Shown here in pieces: positions 62,901 to 64,000 of a stretch of 64,000 nucleotides of DNA. Source of the DNA: Leptospira paudalimensis (GTDB lineage: Bacteria; Spirochaetota; Leptospiria; Leptospirales; Leptospiraceae); the NCBI RefSeq assembly GCF_026151345.1, contig NZ_JAMQPR010000001.1, forward strand, positions 434,231 through 498,230, given 5' to 3'. Made by a program: the position numbers and the translations under genes. Under the pieces are notes generated by a model. That model saw nothing but the letters and a program-made list of their open reading frames with translations. It was not told the origin of the DNA and ran no database searches. Each line of letters starts with the position of its first letter. The first letter of the stretch is position 1.

Positions 62901-63687
62901 AAGCCAAACGAGTGGGACGGTTTCTGGTCGAGCTTTATCTGCCCTCTACAATACGGGAGTTTGTAACCTAACAGCACGTATCCGTCCAGGTGTGAATGTG
63001 AAGTCTGGTCCTTATGCGATTGATGCCAATGGAGTGACAATCCCAGCTGTGAAAACCTCAACGGATGGGTCCTATGCCATTCCATCAGTTCCTCCAGGAA
63101 ACTATACTCTCGAAGTATCAGGTGCCGGGAAACGTGGTGATTGTACTTCGGTCCAAGAAAACTATTCCACAACATACAGAACTGTTGTTTCCGCTGGATC
63201 GGAAACTCCTGCTAACCAAAACATCTTAGTCACACCAATCCTTGGTGAAAACGAGATGCGAGTTGTCCTATCATGGGGTGCAAAACCTAGAGATTTGGAT
63301 TCACACATGCAATATGGAAACCAAGCAAACGACCGCATCGTATGGAACAATAAAACTCCGTTAGGTGTTGGGAATGGAAGTTTGGACTATGATATCACAA
63401 CTGGATATGGTCCAGAAACCATTACAGTGCAAGGTTCAATCTGGAACCAACCAAATCGATATTACAGTGTTTATAACTGGTCAGGTGAGGCAAGTATGGG
63501 AATCTCTGGCGCAACGGTTAGAATCTTCAAAGGAAGTGTTGGTGAAGTGAGAAATTATTCCATCGCACCAAACTATTCCAATCGTTGGTGGAAACTCTTC
63601 TGTATAGCACAAGACAAATCCGTCACAGATGTAGGTGTTGGAAGTTGTAAAGCAACCAATTTCATTGAACGATCGATGTATCAATAG
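59959..63687 (+). CDS. Large lipoprotein with carboxypeptidase-regulatory-like repeats and YfaP-like end
   Basis: 1242 residues, with GAGGG at a good distance before the ATG. The lipobox VVSVGC gives Cys20. Most of the chain consists of Ig-like beta modules of the carboxypeptidase regulatory type, for example ITNANGQYVISISPLPNGNYTIVY and VSSQANGSYSFPFLSPGSYHLRVE. Several Cys pairs suggest disulphides. The last 150 residues start with LSWGAKPRDLDSHM, the mark of the YfaP/DUF2135 family, which is associated with surface or extracellular proteins. It is likely anchored on the outer surface. Ligand unknown. Confidence 0.85.
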   Translation: MRVRGLFTILVLISVVSVGCSRKKKSMPFWLLLGTGGAVSGNSGQTDLPPDSNGVPLPPSGGSIIVTDPDEVPSNGSEQEVPNHGPARVIGSIVPVVAGVPANVICGNPGAPALPNCVDLTLISVRIEVANGEVSTLVAAKFAEANGSFQFDLADLPNNNYRVLINTGYGLNYTYQDFSYVYNPTQTPFTLVNVGNLLAERMYYAQGPAQFTGVVTSPGFSGGGVTVPSGPVAGIVVNILDSNGNTVGTGITNANGQYVISISPLPNGNYTIVYVGDSVVVSGQPYATTQESVHFTFPGTNPNTVAVLDLGITNLPWLAATESDLLLSGLIRNGALSNDQTSVFTIKLKNEQGAILQTVQITGNGNFSIEGFELTNGVYYLEVSNPSFYTVTQSFLFTAAPNGGSKSVTLNDPILIVAKPSLVVGYVKDANNDHVAGAVINVRPSANQAPSNIVYLKDDAILGNAIKLWILESLGAVAGTNCAINPTGSVCSCAINPTATCLANVQGNGPWAYQTYANKVYEVNPTSKEVSFLGASGLWAYYISAPGFENYCGNHPTPCSSNPLQVSLNGATYNAGTISMTSIATRSQIAGSISVRDAAPNANSLHTTQSGLYVVMLGNTNDAGASLVHITTTNSGQFSFGGSSYVVTLPQVLPAPFTNDDAGKVTYALYQLGTGSATTLATTPSVARANDNTASVDIIDGTEYNFRQSSYQIIVVDRVAPSYQSSYLSSNSLRVDTSTVATNLYASNPVVYQLNGVVLHSPRATVTGVVTDAISTSVVSGATITLGRLVGGNFTPDVKRDCSGGFDSPNCSVSSTRTAGNDQTVGSVSSQANGSYSFPFLSPGSYHLRVEKNGITTYFPVEVGTGGGTVVVNTPVITNDGRGNLSGSVRTPGGFAFLGTYSLEIVDPNGGTLRPSAGVQPASIATGSTIFSNSSQYTIFNINAGRWKVRFVSAGYQTVEGIVDIQADVTTNFDIITFVPGSQTSGTVSGRALSALYNTGVCNLTARIRPGVNVKSGPYAIDANGVTIPAVKTSTDGSYAIPSVPPGNYTLEVSGAGKRGDCTSVQENYSTTYRTVVSAGSETPANQNILVTPILGENEMRVVLSWGAKPRDLDSHMQYGNQANDRIVWNNKTPLGVGNGSLDYDITTGYGPETITVQGSIWNQPNRYYSVYNWSGEASMGISGATVRIFKGSVGEVRNYSIAPNYSNRWWKLFCIAQDKSVTDVGVGSCKATNFIERSMYQ

Positions 63688-63729
63688 AGAGCAATTGATC
63701 GTCAGATCTTTAGTTAATAGAGTGTAACG

Positions 63730-63999
63730 TTATGAAAGGACAGTAAGTTGATACTGTCCTTTTTTTTCGCTTACAGCGAGATTTAAATCATATAACTTTG
63801 AAAGATTTGTATCGGTAAAAACGGATTGTTTTTCTCCAAACGCCAATACCTGACCTTCTTTTAATAAAAGAATTGTATGAAAATCTTCGGGGATTTCCTC
63901 GATTCTGTGTGTGATCAAAATTCTTGTGAGTTTCGGATTGGTTTGTTTTAATGAATATAACGACCGGACAAAATCTACCCTTGCTGTGACATCGAGAGC
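63730..63999 (-). CDS. ABC transporter ATP-binding protein, 3' end only
   Basis: The frame is open from the window edge (63999) to the TAA at 63730-63732, about 89 codons. The visible part starts in the D-loop region (ALDVTARVDFVRSL), then has LITHRIEEIP, which contains the switch His, and a typical ATPase end LLLKEGQVLAFG. The Walker A and signature motifs lie outside the window. The substrate cannot be told. The last codons overlap the terminator of the convergent gene. Confidence 0.85.
   Translation of the reverse strand, partial: ALDVTARVDFVRSLYSLKQTNPKLTRILITHRIEEIPEDFHTILLLKEGQVLAFGEKQSVFTDTNLSKLYDLNLAVSEKKGQYQLTVLS
63735..63767 (+). terminator. Strong intrinsic terminator inside the end of the ABC gene
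   Basis: Perfect 10-base arms AAAGGACAGT (63735-63744) and ACTGTCCTTT (63753-63762) with an 8-base loop and a run of eight T (63760-63767). It ends the plus-strand transcript of the 1242-residue lipoprotein. It lies within the last 13 codons of the convergent ABC gene. Confidence 0.9.
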
Positions 64000-64000
64000 A

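Noticed and set aside
1..64000. Search for tRNA, rRNA, CRISPR array, insertion sequence or phage genes
   Set aside because: No cloverleaf-like intergenic sequence, no spaced identical repeats and no transposase or integrase motif were seen by eye. A covariance-model scan would be needed to be certain about small RNAs.

Overview
The window is dense, AT-rich bacterial chromosome that most resembles Leptospira, probably a saprophytic species of the L. biflexa type. The signs are a large number of predicted lipoproteins with loose spirochaetal lipoboxes, very large repeat-built surface lipoproteins, FecR/PEGA/TPR lipoproteins in one operon, a class III nucleotide cyclase, and a eukaryote-like NADP isocitrate dehydrogenase. 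This is a family-level impression, not a database match. I see no rRNA, tRNA, CRISPR array, transposase or phage gene.

Layout. (1) 1-5660 is an accessory region of small, duplicated and decaying genes: two tandem paralogous SH3-domain secreted proteins, each preceded by a short unit (one readable, one wrecked), a Cys-rich duplicated lipoprotein, an LRR-like lipoprotein, and a secreted protein broken by an extra ATTG repeat, with a fragment of its paralogue 1 kb upstream. (2) 5.7-23.7 kb holds housekeeping and envelope genes: alpha/beta hydrolase, small EamA/SMR-like transporter, sulfatase-fold lipoprotein, a 1419-residue Calx-beta-like repeat lipoprotein, AMACR-like CoA transferase, a YhaO/YhaN-like nuclease-ATPase pair, thiol peroxidase, acyl desaturase, GAF histidine kinase and RsgA. 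(3) 23.7-29.9 kb is a three-lipoprotein operon (FecR, PEGA, TPR plus beta-propeller) joined by ATGA overlaps. (4) 30-44.3 kb: TrmB, an MBL-fold hydrolase, Icd, a class III cyclase, a DPM-like glycosyltransferase, a rhomboid-like pseudoenzyme with a zinc ribbon, an SSS symporter, an LLM flavin monooxygenase with an aldo/keto reductase, and a two-GAF protein. (5) 44.3-54.1 kb: ArsR/AHSA1 pair, SDR, esterase lipoprotein, acyl-CoA dehydrogenase, GNAT, a PAS protein that stops after its histidine-kinase dimerisation domain, a GAF-GGDEF cyclase and an Old Yellow Enzyme. (6) 54.1-56.5 kb is a four-gene arsenic resistance operon (arsR-arsC-DUF6428-like-acr3) with a perfect palindromic operator. (7) 56.7-64 kb: a three-gene envelope/epimerase/DUF445 operon, a 1242-residue lipoprotein with carboxypeptidase-regulatory-like repeats and a YfaP-like end, and the 3' part of an ABC ATPase.

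The most original signals are the repeat-driven frameshift at 5325-5337, the tandem decay around 1-3.5 kb, three GC-rich palindromic intergenic elements in an AT-rich genome, the rhomboid and PAS-kinase pseudoenzymes, the FecR-PEGA-TPR lipoprotein operon, and a transcription terminator lying inside the 3' end of a convergent gene. No single locus is clearly a new defence or mobile system. The best candidates for an undescribed system are the lipoprotein operon at 23.7-29.9 kb and the duplicated cluster at 1-5.6 kb.
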